A DNA stretch of 64,000 nt from Cellulomonas shaoxiangyii (GTDB taxonomy: Bacteria > Actinomycetota > Actinomycetes > Actinomycetales > Cellulomonadaceae). The stretch covers positions 2,852,001-2,916,000 of the forward strand of contig NZ_CP039291.1 in the NCBI RefSeq assembly GCF_004798685.1, given 5' to 3'. The notes under the pieces are model-generated. The model was not told the DNA's origin and did not search any database. It was given only the letters and a program-made list of their open reading frames with translations. Both the position numbers and the translations under genes were made by a program. Shown in pieces: positions 8,440 to 17,686 of the stretch (the stretch's first letter is position 1; every line of letters begins with the position of its first letter).

Positions 8440-9330
8440 ATGACCGACGCCGAGCGTGACCTGACCGCCCCGCACCCCCTCGACGGCGCCGGCGACGTCC
8501 CGGAGCTCGACGACCCCGCGACGGACCCGTTCGACGTCGCGCAGCAGGCCGCGGCTGTCCTCGCCGAGCGCACGGGCGTCGCGCGGCACGACGTCGCGCT
8601 GGTCCTCGGCTCGGGCTGGGGCGGTGCCGCCGACCTGCTCGGCGAGACGGTCGCGGAGATCCCGAGCCACGAGGTGCCGGGCTTCTCGGCGCCGGCCGTC
8701 CTCGGCCACGTCGGCACGCTGCGCTCCGTGCGGATCGCCGGCACGGACGCGCGTCCCGAGCGGTTCGCGCTCGTCCTCGGGTCGCGCACCCACCTGTACG
8801 AGGGCCGCGGGGTGCGGCGCGTCGTGCACGGCGTCCGGACCGCGGCGGCGGCGGGGGCGTCGACGGTCGTGCTGACGAACGGGTGCGGGGGCCTGAACCC
8901 CGCGTGGGGGCCGGGCACGCCCGTGCTCATCCGGGACCACATCAACCTCACGGCGACGTCGCCGCTCGAGGGTGCGACGTTCGTCGACCTCACGGACCTG
9001 TACTCGCCGCGGCTGCGCGCGCTCGCCCGGGAGGTCGACGCCTCCCTCGACGAGGGCGTCTACGTGCAGTTCCGCGGACCGCACTACGAGACGCCGGCCG
9101 AGGTCACGATGGCGGGGCGGCTGGGCGGTGACCTCGTCGGCATGTCGACGACGCTCGAGGCGATCGCGGCCCGGCACGCCGGCCTCGAGGTGCTCGGCAT
9201 CTCCCTGGTGACGAACCTCGCCGCGGGCATCGGTGCCGAGCCGCTCGCCCACGAGGAGGTCCTCGCGGCGGGCCGCGCGGCCGGGCCGCGGATCAGCGCG
9301 CTGCTCGCGGACGTCGTCCGCCGGCTCTGA
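8440..9330 (+). CDS. Purine nucleoside phosphorylase (trimeric type)
   Basis: A 296-residue phosphorylase that splits purine (deoxy)nucleosides with phosphate, giving base and (deoxy)ribose 1-phosphate. Family motifs are present in order: [12 protein letters not shown] (phosphate), [45 protein letters not shown] (purine/ribose methionine) and SLVTNLAAG with the base-contacting Asn. A 30-residue acidic extension precedes the fold. It sits directly before a phosphohexomutase-family gene, as deoD-pmmB do in mycobacteria, and near the nucleoside import operon, so it likely handles purines taken up by that system. Confidence 0.93.
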   Translation: MTDAERDLTAPHPLDGAGDVPELDDPATDPFDVAQQAAAVLAERTGVARHDVALVLGSGWGGAADLLGETVAEIPSHEVPGFSAPAVLGHVGTLRSVRIAGTDARPERFALVLGSRTHLYEGRGVRRVVHGVRTAAAAGASTVVLTNGCGGLNPAWGPGTPVLIRDHINLTATSPLEGATFVDLTDLYSPRLRALAREVDASLDEGVYVQFRGPHYETPAEVTMAGRLGGDLVGMSTTLEAIAARHAGLEVLGISLVTNLAAGIGAEPLAHEEVLAAGRAAGPRISALLADVVRRL

Positions 9331-9397
9331 GCGGGCGGGCGGTCCCGGACGACGCCGTCGCCGCCCGCACGTCGCGTCGCACCCCTGTACCGGCCAG

Positions 9398-9403
9398 TAC
9401 GTT
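9398..9403 (+). promoter_or_regulatory. -10 element, leaderless promoter of the phosphomutase
   Basis: TACGTT is followed by 6 nt (GGAGGG) and the GTG at 9410. The GGAGGG abuts the start codon, too close to act as a Shine-Dalgarno sequence, so leaderless use is more likely. Confidence 0.55.
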
Positions 9404-9409
9404 GGAGGG

Positions 9410-11386
9410 GTGAGTGCAGCGAACGACGCCCAGGACGTCCGCGCCGGCGGCGCACCCGACCACGCGCCCGGCGGGGCGTCGCCCGACCCGGCGGGGGACG
9501 ACCGCCACGACCGGTGGGCCGACCTGCAGCAGCGCGTCGAGGCGTGGGTCGCCGACGACCCGGACCCCGAGACCCGGCAGGAGCTGACGGACCTCCTGCG
9601 CACGGCCCGCGACCGCCCGGTCGGCTCCGAGGTCCGTGACCCCGGCGCCCCGCTCGACCCCGAGGAGCGGCAGGCCGTCGACGCCGCGGCCCGGGCGCGC
9701 ACCGACCTCGCCGACCGGTTCTCGGGCCTCCTCCAGTTCGGCACCGCGGGCCTGCGCGGCGAGCTCGGCGGGGGTCCGCACCGCATGAACCGGGCCGTCG
9801 TCGTCCGCGCGGCCGCGGGACTCGCGGCGCACCTGCTCGGCGAGCTCGAGGGTGACGCGCGCCCCCCGCGCGTGGTCGTGGGGTACGACGCGCGCCGCAA
9901 CTCCGACCGCTTCGCGCTCGACACGGCCGCCGTCATGACGGCCGTGGGGATCGAGGTGCTGATGCTGCCGCGGCCGCTGCCCACCCCGGTGCTCGCGGCC
10001 GCCGTGCGCCGGTACGACGCCGACGCCGGCGTCATGGTGACCGCGTCCCACAACCCGCCGCGCGACAACGGCTACAAGGTCTACCTCGGCGGCCGTGTCG
10101 TCACCGACGCCGGCCAGGGCGCCCAGATCGTGCCGCCCGCCGACGCCGCCATCGCCGCGGAGATCGCGCGCGTGCCGTCGGTCGCGTCGGTGCCGCGGGC
10201 CGACCGCGGCTGGACCGAGCTCGGGGAGGAGGTCGTCGCCGGGTACGTCGAGGACGCCGCGGCGGTCGTGCCCGCACCCGACGGGACGACCGCGCACCGG
10301 CGCGCGTCCCTGCGCGTCGTGCTCACCCCGCTGCACGGCGTCGGCGGCGCCGTCGCGCTCGAGGTGCTCGCCCGCGCCGGCTTCACGGGCGTGCAGGTCG
10401 TGCCCGAGCAGGCCCGGCCGGACCCCGCGTTCCCCACCGTCGCGTTCCCCAACCCGGAGGAGCCGGGCGCCATCGACCTGGCGCTCGCGCGGGCGAGCGT
10501 GGAGCGGGCGGACGTCGTCATCGCGCTCGACCCCGACGCCGACCGGTGCGCGGTCGCGCTCGTCGACGCCCGGTCCCACGTGCCGGGCGCCCCGACGACG
10601 CCCCAGGCCGACGGCTGGCGCATGCTGCACGGGGACGAGGTGGGCGCCCTGCTCGGCGCCGACGCCGCCGCGCGCATGACCGCCGGCGGCCCGGTCACCG
10701 TCGCCGACGGCGCGGCGCCGCCCACGCTGGCGTGCTCGATCGTCTCCTCGCGGCTGCTCGCGGCCGTCGCCGCCGCCGCCGGCCTGCGCTCCGCCACGAC
10801 GCTCACGGGGTTCAAGTGGATCGCGCGGGTCGACGGCCTCGTGTTCGGGTACGAGGAGGCGCTGGGCTACTGCGTCGACCCGGCCCACGTGCGCGACAAG
10901 GACGGCATCTCGGCCGCCGTGCGGGTGCTCGACCTCGCCGCGCGCCTCGCCGCGGAGGGCCGCACGCTGGTCGACGCGCTCGACGACCTCGCGCGGGCGC
11001 ACGGCCTGCACGTGACCGACCAGGTCAGCGCCCGGTTCGCGGACCTGTCCCGGATCGGCGCGACCATGGCCCACCTGCGGGCGCAGCCGCCGCGCACGCT
11101 CGCGGGCTCTCCCGTGACCGAGGTCGTCGACCTCGCCGCGGGCACCGACGACGACCGGGGCGGCCTGCCCGCGACCGACGGCCTGCGCCTGCTCACGGCC
11201 GACGGCACGCGCGTCGTGGTGCGCCCGTCGGGCACCGAGCCGAAGGTGAAGTCGTACCTCGAGGTGGTCGTGCCGGTGGCCCCGGACGCGGACCGCGGCG
11301 CGCTCGACGCGGCCCACCGGGACGCGCGCGAGCGGCTCGAGCGGCTGGCGGACGACGTGCGCGCCGCCCTCGGCCTCGACGCCTGA
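9410..11386 (+). CDS. Phosphomannomutase/phosphoglucomutase-family enzyme, possible phosphopentomutase
   Basis: A 658-residue alpha-D-phosphohexomutase. The four family loops are seen: the phosphoserine loop VMVTASHNPPRDNGYKVY, the metal loop DPDADR, the sugar loop GYEEALGYCV, and the phosphate loop RPSGTEPKVKSYLE. About 90 disordered and helical residues precede the first domain. It is longer than a 450-residue bacterial PMM but normal for the PmmB/PGM2 branch, which includes enzymes acting on (deoxy)ribose 1-phosphate. Placed 79 nt after the purine nucleoside phosphorylase, it may convert pentose 1-phosphate to pentose 5-phosphate. No dedicated phosphopentomutase is in the window. Confidence 0.9.
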   Translation: MSAANDAQDVRAGGAPDHAPGGASPDPAGDDRHDRWADLQQRVEAWVADDPDPETRQELTDLLRTARDRPVGSEVRDPGAPLDPEERQAVDAAARARTDLADRFSGLLQFGTAGLRGELGGGPHRMNRAVVVRAAAGLAAHLLGELEGDARPPRVVVGYDARRNSDRFALDTAAVMTAVGIEVLMLPRPLPTPVLAAAVRRYDADAGVMVTASHNPPRDNGYKVYLGGRVVTDAGQGAQIVPPADAAIAAEIARVPSVASVPRADRGWTELGEEVVAGYVEDAAAVVPAPDGTTAHRRASLRVVLTPLHGVGGAVALEVLARAGFTGVQVVPEQARPDPAFPTVAFPNPEEPGAIDLALARASVERADVVIALDPDADRCAVALVDARSHVPGAPTTPQADGWRMLHGDEVGALLGADAAARMTAGGPVTVADGAAPPTLACSIVSSRLLAAVAAAAGLRSATTLTGFKWIARVDGLVFGYEEALGYCVDPAHVRDKDGISAAVRVLDLAARLAAEGRTLVDALDDLARAHGLHVTDQVSARFADLSRIGATMAHLRAQPPRTLAGSPVTEVVDLAAGTDDDRGGLPATDGLRLLTADGTRVVVRPSGTEPKVKSYLEVVVPVAPDADRGALDAAHRDARERLERLADDVRAALGLDA

Positions 11387-11425
11387 TCCGCGCCGGCGCC
11401 CGGCGGCCCCGGACGCGGCCGTGCG

Positions 11426-13942
11426 TCAGCGGGTCCGGGTGCAGCGCAGCTGCGGGATCGTCGCGGCCGCGCCGTCGTCGGCGGTCCCGGTGAAGCCGAA
11501 CACCACCGACTGACGGTCGGCGACCGTGCCGTTCCACGACAGGTTCTCGGCGCTGACGGTGCCGCCGCTCGTCCCGATGTCGGCGCCCCAGCGGTCGTTG
11601 ATGCCGAGGCCGGGCACGGCCGGCCACTGGACGAGCCAGCCCGTCACCCCGGACGTGGTGGCGGTGACGGTCACCTGGGCCTGGTACCCGCCGGGCCAGG
11701 ACGTCACGAGCTCGTACCGCGCGGTGCACGCGCCCGCGGGCACGGCCGACGGCGGCGCGACCACCCCGGGCGACGGCGCCGGGGGCGGGGGCGCCGGCGC
11801 GCGCGTGGGCTGACCACCGGCGCCACCGCCGCCGCCACCGGTCCCGCCGCCACCGGTCCCGCCGCCACCGGTCCCGCCGCCACCGGTCCCGCCCGCACCG
11901 GTTCCGCCCGCACCGGTGCCGGTCGGCGGCGCCGCCGGCTCCCCGGCCCCGTCGGCCGGTGCGGGCGTCGGGGCGCCGGGCACCGCCGGCCCCGGCCCGG
12001 GTGCGGCGGGGGCCGGAGTCAGGACGAGCTCGTCGGCGCTGAACGGCGTGACGGTCGGGTTGACGTCGCCGTCCGCGGCGGCGTCCTCGCACGTCGCCCC
12101 GGGCCGGTACGAGGTGTGCACGCCCGCGGTGCAGACGCCGTCGGCGACCGCGTCGCCCCCGACGACGACCGTGCCGGACAGGCGTGCCCCGGGGCGCACG
12201 ACCGCGGCGTCGCGCACGACCGCACGGTCCTGCACGACGGCGCCGTCCTCGACCCATGCGCGCCCCTCGAGCCGGGCGTCGCCGCGCACCTGTGCGGCGC
12301 CGCGCACGACGGCCTGCGGGCCGACGTAGACGGTCGGGTCCACGCTCGCGCGGTCGTCGACCCAGCCGCCGCCGTTCGCGTGCCGGTGGCCACCGGCCGC
12401 CGGCTCCGCGCCGGCGGGGTCCGCCACGGCGGCGCCCGCGACACGGAACTCGTAGGGGTAGCGCGTCGTCGTGGCGAACGCCTCCCCCGCACGCTCGGGC
12501 ACGGTGCCCGGCGTCGCCGTGACGACCAGCAGGACCGCGGCGTCACCGGTGCGGGGCGTGAGCGTCACGTCGCCGTCGACGGTCTCGGTCACGGGTCCGT
12601 ACCGGACGCCGTCGGGCCCGAGCGCGACCATGCCGACGCTCCAGCGGGCGTCGCCGGCCGCGACCGTCTCGGCGTGCCCGCGCACCCGGACGCGCACGTC
12701 GCCACCGGACCCGTCGGGGACCAGGCGGACGACCGTGAACCCGTACGCCGCCGGTGCGAACGCACCGGTGACGCGGTGGTGGGACGGGTCGCCGGGCGCC
12801 GGCTCGGTCGGCGTCGTGCGGTCCGCGAGCAGCACGGGGTCGATGCCGTCGAGGAGGCCGACGCCGGTCCCGTCGGCATCGGTGCCGGCGGCGTCGCCCG
12901 TCGCGGCGCGCATCGCGTACTGCGCCACCCGGCGGTTGAGGGCCTCGGGGCTCGCGGACGTGAGGCGGGCGTACGCGGCGAGCACGGCCTCGCCGTCCCG
13001 CGCGTCGGTCCACAGCTCCGCCACGAGCGCCGGGTCGGCGCGCGCGACGAGGGAGTCGAGCAGCAGCCACCCCGCGGCGGCGTGCCGGGTGCTGCCCCAG
13101 GCGAGGTGCGGCGCGCGCAGGAGCTCGGTGACGTCGGCGTGCCCGCTCGGCACGGCCAGGGTCGCGAGGTACGCGGCGCTCGCCGAGAGGAACGCCGTGG
13201 CCGCGGGACCCGCCGGGCCGCCGCGCTCCGCGGCCGTGATCCGCAGCGCGGCCTCCGCCGACCCGCGCGCGAGCTCCCACGACGTGCCGGCGACGACCGT
13301 GGGTCCGGCCTGCACCGCTCCGTCGTGCCCGGGGCCGTCATGCACGGGGCCGTCGCGGGCAGGGCCGTCGCGGGCAGGGCCGTCGCGGGCAGCGCCGTCG
13401 GCGGTCGAGCCGTCCGCAGCGGGCGGGTCCGCCGTCGCGCCGCCGTCCGCCGCCCGGTCTGCACCGAGCACGGCGGGAGCCACGCGCAGCACGGCGACGC
13501 CGTCCACCACGTCGGCACTCGTCCCGTCGCCGGCCGGCGGTCCCTGGCCGGTGCCGTCGCGCGCTCCGGGACCCTCGCTCCACGTGCCGTCGACCACCAC
13601 GAGGAGCTTGCGCTCGGCGAGCGGCCCGTCGCGCGCGCCGAGGCCCAGCTCGTCCACGTGCAGGGCGTGCAGGCGCTCGAGCCGGGCGAGCGCGGCGCCC
13701 GGGTCGAACGCGAGGTCGCCGTCCGCCGCGCGCGGGTCGGCGCCGGCCCGGTCACCCCACGCGAGGGCGACGCGGTCGCCCTCGCGCACGTGCGCCACGT
13801 CCCACGCGGTGCGCCACGCGGCCGGCACGACGAGGTCCCGGGGGCCGCCGGCGGTGGTGCCCAGGGCCGTCGCGAGCACGGCGCCGAGGACGAACGGCAC
13901 GAGGAGGGCCACGACGAGCGTGCCGCGTCGGATCCTCGCCAT
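11426..13942 (-). CDS. Secreted DUF6055-like protein with beta-helix region and C-terminal CBM2
   Basis: An 838-residue exported protein. Residues 7-28 are a signal peptide or anchor. Residues 35-350 resemble the DUF6055/Svx family (VREGDRVALAWGDRAG, then AATAFLSASAAYLATLAVP), interrupted by a DGPARDG repeat (178-210). Residues 390-505 look like a beta-sandwich. Residues 533-600 are hexapeptide-like repeats (AVVRGAAQVRGDARLEGRAW) expected to form a left-handed beta helix. A Gly/Thr and Pro linker leads to CBM2 (739-838) with conserved tryptophans in SWPGGYQ, GWLVQW, DRWGAD and LSWNG, which binds cellulose or chitin. ATG at 13942 has GGAGGA 12 nt upstream. The 251-nt gap upstream holds a TTGACT -35 candidate (14072-14077, minus) and no gene. 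Confidence 0.8.
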   Translation of the reverse strand: MARIRRGTLVVALLVPFVLGAVLATALGTTAGGPRDLVVPAAWRTAWDVAHVREGDRVALAWGDRAGADPRAADGDLAFDPGAALARLERLHALHVDELGLGARDGPLAERKLLVVVDGTWSEGPGARDGTGQGPPAGDGTSADVVDGVAVLRVAPAVLGADRAADGGATADPPAADGSTADGAARDGPARDGPARDGPVHDGPGHDGAVQAGPTVVAGTSWELARGSAEAALRITAAERGGPAGPAATAFLSASAAYLATLAVPSGHADVTELLRAPHLAWGSTRHAAAGWLLLDSLVARADPALVAELWTDARDGEAVLAAYARLTSASPEALNRRVAQYAMRAATGDAAGTDADGTGVGLLDGIDPVLLADRTTPTEPAPGDPSHHRVTGAFAPAAYGFTVVRLVPDGSGGDVRVRVRGHAETVAAGDARWSVGMVALGPDGVRYGPVTETVDGDVTLTPRTGDAAVLLVVTATPGTVPERAGEAFATTTRYPYEFRVAGAAVADPAGAEPAAGGHRHANGGGWVDDRASVDPTVYVGPQAVVRGAAQVRGDARLEGRAWVEDGAVVQDRAVVRDAAVVRPGARLSGTVVVGGDAVADGVCTAGVHTSYRPGATCEDAAADGDVNPTVTPFSADELVLTPAPAAPGPGPAVPGAPTPAPADGAGEPAAPPTGTGAGGTGAGGTGGGGTGGGGTGGGGTGGGGGGAGGQPTRAPAPPPPAPSPGVVAPPSAVPAGACTARYELVTSWPGGYQAQVTVTATTSGVTGWLVQWPAVPGLGINDRWGADIGTSGGTVSAENLSWNGTVADRQSVVFGFTGTADDGAAATIPQLRCTRTR
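11831..11915. repeat. 15-bp tandem repeat encoding Gly/Thr linker
   Basis: Units of GCCACCGGTCCCGCC and close variants, 15 bp each, repeat about five times and encode the GGTGG linker before the cellulose-binding module. Copy number can change without frameshift. Confidence 0.85.
13345..13400. repeat. 15-bp tandem repeat encoding DGPAR units
   Basis: GGGCCGTCGCGGGCA units, 15 bp, occur three times in near-perfect copy within a wider degenerate array and encode the DGPARDGPARDG insert of the secreted protein. Confidence 0.8.
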
Positions 13943-14157
13943 GGCGCGTGCGTCTCCTCCCGCCGGATGCGCACGCCGAGGTCCGTGGACCGTGCCCTGC
14001 CGTGCTGTCGTCGCCCGAGCCGCGGGCGGCGGGTCGGACGGGTGTCCACCATCGTCGCGCGCCCGAGGGCGAGTCAACGCCCGGATCGTCGCCTCCGGGG
14101 CGGTTTCACCCGATGGAGAGGTGGATTCTCATGCGGCTCTCACGCTGCCGCAGCGGT

Positions 14158-14180
14158 CCGCCCCGATGCGTGCGGGGCGG
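14158..14180 (-). terminator. Hairpin after deoC
   Basis: CCGCCCCG (14158-14165) and CGGGGCGG (14173-14180) form a perfect 8-bp stem with a 7-nt loop, 13 nt past the deoC stop, at the 3' end of the nucleoside operon. Confidence 0.55.
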
Positions 14181-14193
14181 CCTGCCGGCCGCG

Positions 14194-14913
14194 TCAGTAC
14201 CCGGCGTCGGCCGTGAGCCCGCCCAGGACGGCGGCGGTGCCGGACAGCCCGAGCCGCGTCGCCCCGGCCTCGATCATCGCGACGGCGTCCTGCGCCGTCC
14301 GGACCCCGCCGGAGGCCTTCACCCCGAGCCGCCCGCCGACCGTGCGGGCCATCAGGCGCACGGCGTGCACGGTGGCGCCACCGGCCGGGTGGAAGCCGGT
14401 CGACGTCTTCACGTAGTCCGCACCGGACGCCTCCGCGGCCTCGCACGCCGCGACGATCTCCTCGTCGCTCAGCGCCGCCGACTCGATGATGACCTTGAGG
14501 ACGGTCGGCGCGGGCGCTGCCGCCCGGACGGCGGCGATGTCCGCCGCGACGTCCGCGAACCGGCCCGCCTTCGCGGCGCCCACGTCGATCACCATGTCGA
14601 CCTCCGCCGCGCCGTCGCGCACGGCACGGGCAGCCTCGGCGGCCTTGACGTCGCTGTGGTGCTTGCCGGACGGGAAGCCGCAGACGGTCGCGACGAGCAG
14701 GTCCGGCTCGCCGTCGAGGCCGACGGGGACCTCGAGCGGCAGGAAGGACGGCGAGACGCACACCGCGTAGACGCCGAGCCGGACGCCCTCCGCGACGAGC
14801 GCCTCGACGTCGGCCGTGGTCGCCTCGGGCTTGAGGAGCGTGTGGTCGACGTACCGCGCGAGCGTGACGGCGTCGAGCGGGGCGCCCGTGGTGGGCGTGG
14901 GGTCGGTGGTCAT
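14194..14913 (-). CDS. deoC: Deoxyribose-phosphate aldolase
   Basis: A 239-residue class I aldolase that cleaves 2-deoxyribose 5-phosphate to glyceraldehyde 3-phosphate and acetaldehyde, the last step of deoxynucleoside breakdown. [19 protein letters not shown] is the family start; [12 protein letters not shown] holds a catalytic Asp; [16 protein letters not shown] and [15 protein letters not shown] hold the proton-relay and Schiff-base lysines. Its ATG overlaps the stop of add by ATGA. It is the last gene of the operon and is followed by a hairpin. Confidence 0.95.
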   Translation of the reverse strand: MTTDPTPTTGAPLDAVTLARYVDHTLLKPEATTADVEALVAEGVRLGVYAVCVSPSFLPLEVPVGLDGEPDLLVATVCGFPSGKHHSDVKAAEAARAVRDGAAEVDMVIDVGAAKAGRFADVAADIAAVRAAAPAPTVLKVIIESAALSDEEIVAACEAAEASGADYVKTSTGFHPAGGATVHAVRLMARTVGGRLGVKASGGVRTAQDAVAMIEAGATRLGLSGTAAVLGGLTADAGY

Positions 14914-16043
14914 GCGCGGTGCCTCCCGGGCCGTGCGGTGCCCGGCGAGACGGCCGGGCGGACGATGCGGTCGACGAGCGCGCGGCGCTCGTCCTCCTGC
15001 AGGAACGCGTGCCGTGCGGCGGCGACCGTGACGGCGACGAGGTCGTCGTGCGTCCAGCCGGCCTCGCGGACGAGCAGCTCGAGCTCGCGCGACGGCGACG
15101 TTCCGGACTGCAGGCGGTTGTCCGTGCTCACCGTCACCTCGAAGCCGAGGCGCAGCAGCATCGTGACCGGGTGCTCGGCGACGGAGCGCGCGGCACCCGT
15201 CTGCACGTTCGAGGACGGGCAGACCTCCAGGGCCAGGCGCCGGTCCCGGACCCAGTGCGCGAGCCGGCCGAGCCGCACCTCGCCGCCCGGGCCGACGTGC
15301 ACGTCGTCGGCGATGCGCACGCCGTGCCCGAGGCGCAGGGCGCCGGCCCGGTGCACAGCGTCGCCGATCGACGCGAGCCCCGCGGCCTCGCCCGCGTGCA
15401 CCGTGACGGGGAAGCTCGCGTCGCGCAGCGTGCGGAACGCCGACGCGTGCCGCGACGGCGGGAACCCCTCCTCCGGCCCGGCGAGGTCGAAGGCGACCAC
15501 GCCGGCGTCGCGGTTCGCGAGCGCGAGAGCGGCGACCTCGTCGGCGCGGTCACCCTGGCGCATCGCGCACAGCACCTGCGTGACGCGGATGTCGTCCCCG
15601 GCCGAGCGGGCCTGCGCCATGCCCTCGTCCAGGCCGCCACGGACCGCGTCGACGACCTCCTGCAGCGACAGTCCGCCGCGCTGGTGCTGCTCCGGCGCGT
15701 ACCGCTCCTCGGCGTGCACGACGCCGTCCGCCGCGAGGTCGAGCACGGCCTCCCTGGCGACGCGACGCAGCGCGTCGGCGGTCTGCAGCACGCCGACGGT
15801 GTGGGCGAACGTCTCCAGGTACCGCTCGAGGGAGCCCGACGCGGCGGACTCGACGAACCACCGACCGAGGGCCTCCGGGTCGGTCGTGGGCAGGACGTGC
15901 CCGGTCTGCGCCGCGAGGTCGACGACCGTCGCGGGGCGCAGACCCCCGTCGAGGTGGTCGTGCAGGAGGACCTTCGGCAGTGCGCGGACGGCCGCGCCGA
16001 GGTCGGCGCCGGGCGTGCCCGACGCCGGGAGGTGCGCGGTCAT
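14910..16043 (-). CDS. add: Adenosine deaminase
   Basis: A 377-residue zinc enzyme that turns adenosine and deoxyadenosine into inosine forms. Zinc and catalytic motifs are [10 protein letters not shown] (residues 28-37), [18 protein letters not shown] and [10 protein letters not shown]. Inosine formed here is a substrate for the purine nucleoside phosphorylase at 8440. The gene has its own leaderless -10 element although it lies inside the nucleoside operon, so it can be expressed without the transporter. The start overlaps that signal exactly; the stop overlaps deoC. Confidence 0.95.
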   Translation of the reverse strand: MTAHLPASGTPGADLGAAVRALPKVLLHDHLDGGLRPATVVDLAAQTGHVLPTTDPEALGRWFVESAASGSLERYLETFAHTVGVLQTADALRRVAREAVLDLAADGVVHAEERYAPEQHQRGGLSLQEVVDAVRGGLDEGMAQARSAGDDIRVTQVLCAMRQGDRADEVAALALANRDAGVVAFDLAGPEEGFPPSRHASAFRTLRDASFPVTVHAGEAAGLASIGDAVHRAGALRLGHGVRIADDVHVGPGGEVRLGRLAHWVRDRRLALEVCPSSNVQTGAARSVAEHPVTMLLRLGFEVTVSTDNRLQSGTSPSRELELLVREAGWTHDDLVAVTVAAARHAFLQEDERRALVDRIVRPAVSPGTARPGRHRA

Positions 16044-16049
16044 GCCCCC

Positions 16050-16055
16050 ACCGTA
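16050..16055 (-). promoter_or_regulatory. -10 element, leaderless internal promoter of add
   Basis: On the minus strand TACGGT is followed by 6 nt and the ATG at 16043. This is 11 nt past the start of the small acidic protein's terminal codons and gives add and deoC a separate promoter. Confidence 0.55.
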
Positions 16056-16065
16056 ACGGGGTGTC

Positions 16066-16311
16066 TCACTCCCCCTCGGCCTCGTCGTCGAGCGGGACCT
16101 CCTCGGCCTGCTCGACGACGTCGGCCTCCTCCGCCGCGCCGACCAGGTCGGGCCGCGGTGACAGCGGGGCGTAGTCCTCGGGGTCGGGGCGCTCGACGAG
16201 CTCGTCCTCGCCGGCCGCGGCGTCGGGGTCCGTCAGCTCCACCGGCAGGTCGGTGTCGGCGGGCACCAGCCCCGCGTCGCGCCAGGCGTCGTTCCCGGGC
16301 ACCGTGCTCAT
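16066..16311 (-). CDS. Small acidic protein of unknown function
   Basis: An 81-residue, strongly acidic, Asp/Glu/Pro/Ala-rich protein with no cysteine, no membrane segment and no recognised domain. The N-terminus is MSTVPGNDAWRDAGLVPADT and the last 30 residues are almost all Glu, Asp, Ala and Val. It is real coding sequence by its perfect ribosome site: GGAGGAGGAG ends 2-3 nt before the ATG. It lies between deoA and add in the nucleoside operon. It may be disordered; a role in protein binding is possible but not supported by any motif. Confidence 0.7.
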   Translation of the reverse strand: MSTVPGNDAWRDAGLVPADTDLPVELTDPDAAAGEDELVERPDPEDYAPLSPRPDLVGAAEEADVVEQAEEVPLDDEAEGE

Positions 16312-16353
16312 GGCTCCTCCTCCGGTCGGCCGGTCGGACGTCCCCATCGTGCA

Positions 16354-16386
16354 GTCCGCCCGCGGGGGCCGCCACAAGAGGCGGAC
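16354..16386 (-). terminator. Weak hairpin after deoA
   Basis: GTCCGCC (16354-16360) and GGCGGAC (16380-16386) form a 7-bp stem with a 19-nt loop just past the deoA stop. It could reduce read-through into the acidic protein gene. Confidence 0.35.
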
Positions 16387-16390
16387 CGCG

Positions 16391-17686
16391 TCAGTCGGCG
16401 GCGACGCGGTCCAGGACGATCCGGCGCGGCGTCGCGGCCCCACCGTCGCGGGCCACCTCGATCGCACCGGCGAGGGCCTCGCGGGCGCGGCCGAACCGCT
16501 CGGGGGTGTCGGTGTGCAGCGTGAGCAGGGGCTGCCCGGCCCGCACGCGGTCGCCGGGGCGTGCGTGCAGCTCGACGCCGGCGCCCGCCTGCACGGGGTC
16601 CTCCTTGCGGGCGCGCCCCGCACCGAGGCGCCACGCCGCGACGCCGACGGCGTACGCGTCGAGCGTCGTCAGCACGCCGTCGGCCTCAGCGACGACCTGC
16701 TCGCGCTCGCGCGCGACGGGGAGCTCGGCGTCGGGGTCGCCGCCCTGCGCGGCGATCATCCGGCGCCACACGTCCATCGCGCGACCGTCGGCGAGGGCGG
16801 CCGCGGGGTCCGCGTCCGTGCGCCCGGCCGCGTCGAGCATCTCCCGCGCGAGGGCGACCGTGAGCTCGACGACGTCGGCGGGGCCGCCGCCCGCGAGCAC
16901 CTCGACCGACTCGCGCACCTCGAGCGCGTTGCCCGCGGTCAGGCCGAGGGGGGTCGACATGTCGGTGAGCAGCGCGACCGTCCGCACGCCCGCGTCGGTG
17001 CCGAGCGCCACCATCGTGCGCGCGAGCTCGCCCGCACGGTCGGCGTCCTTCATGAACGCCCCGGAGCCGACCTTGACGTCGAGCACGAGCGAGCCGGTCC
17101 CCTCGGCGATCTTCTTGCTCATGATCGAGCTCGCGATGAGGGGGATCGCCTCGACGGTGCCGGTGACGTCGCGCAGCGCGTAGAGCTTGCGGTCGGCGGG
17201 CGCGAGGCCGGACCCGGCCGCGCAGATCACGGCGCCGACGTCCTCGAGCTGGCGCATCATCTCGTCGTTCGACAGCGCTGCGCGCCAGCCCGGGATCGAC
17301 TCGAGCTTGTCCAGCGTGCCGCCGGTGTGGCCGAGGCCGCGCCCGGACAGCTGCGGGACCGCGACGCCGAACACCGCGACGAGCGGCGCCAGCGGCAGCG
17401 TGATCTTGTCCCCCACGCCGCCGGTCGAGTGCTTGTCGGACGTCGGGCGCGACAGCCCGGAGAAGTCCATCCGCTCCCCGCTGGCGATCATCGCGGCCGT
17501 CCACCGCGCGATCTCGGCGCGGTCCATGCCGTTGAGCAGGATCGCCATCGCGAGCGCGGCCATCTGCTCCTCGGCGACCACGCCGCGGGTGTACGCGTCG
17601 ACCACCCAGTCCACCTGGGCGTCGGACAACCGCCCGCCGTCCCGCTTGGCGACGATGACGTCGACGGCGTCGAACGGCTCGCTCAC
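16391..17686 (-). CDS. deoA: Thymidine phosphorylase / pyrimidine-nucleoside phosphorylase
   Basis: A 431-residue enzyme that releases thymine or uracil from (deoxy)nucleosides with phosphate. Visible motifs: VIVAKRDGGRLSDAQVDWVV at the start, KHSTGGVGDKITLPLAPLVA (phosphate loop), SGRGLGHTGGTLDKLESIPG (family signature) and KKIAEGTGSLVLDVKVGSGAFMK. The GTG start at 17686 has AGGAGGGGAAGGG upstream and overlaps the cdd stop by GTGA. Deoxyribose 1-phosphate made here would need a mutase before DeoC. Confidence 0.95.
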   Translation of the reverse strand: MSEPFDAVDVIVAKRDGGRLSDAQVDWVVDAYTRGVVAEEQMAALAMAILLNGMDRAEIARWTAAMIASGERMDFSGLSRPTSDKHSTGGVGDKITLPLAPLVAVFGVAVPQLSGRGLGHTGGTLDKLESIPGWRAALSNDEMMRQLEDVGAVICAAGSGLAPADRKLYALRDVTGTVEAIPLIASSIMSKKIAEGTGSLVLDVKVGSGAFMKDADRAGELARTMVALGTDAGVRTVALLTDMSTPLGLTAGNALEVRESVEVLAGGGPADVVELTVALAREMLDAAGRTDADPAAALADGRAMDVWRRMIAAQGGDPDAELPVAREREQVVAEADGVLTTLDAYAVGVAAWRLGAGRARKEDPVQAGAGVELHARPGDRVRAGQPLLTLHTDTPERFGRAREALAGAIEVARDGGAATPRRIVLDRVAAD

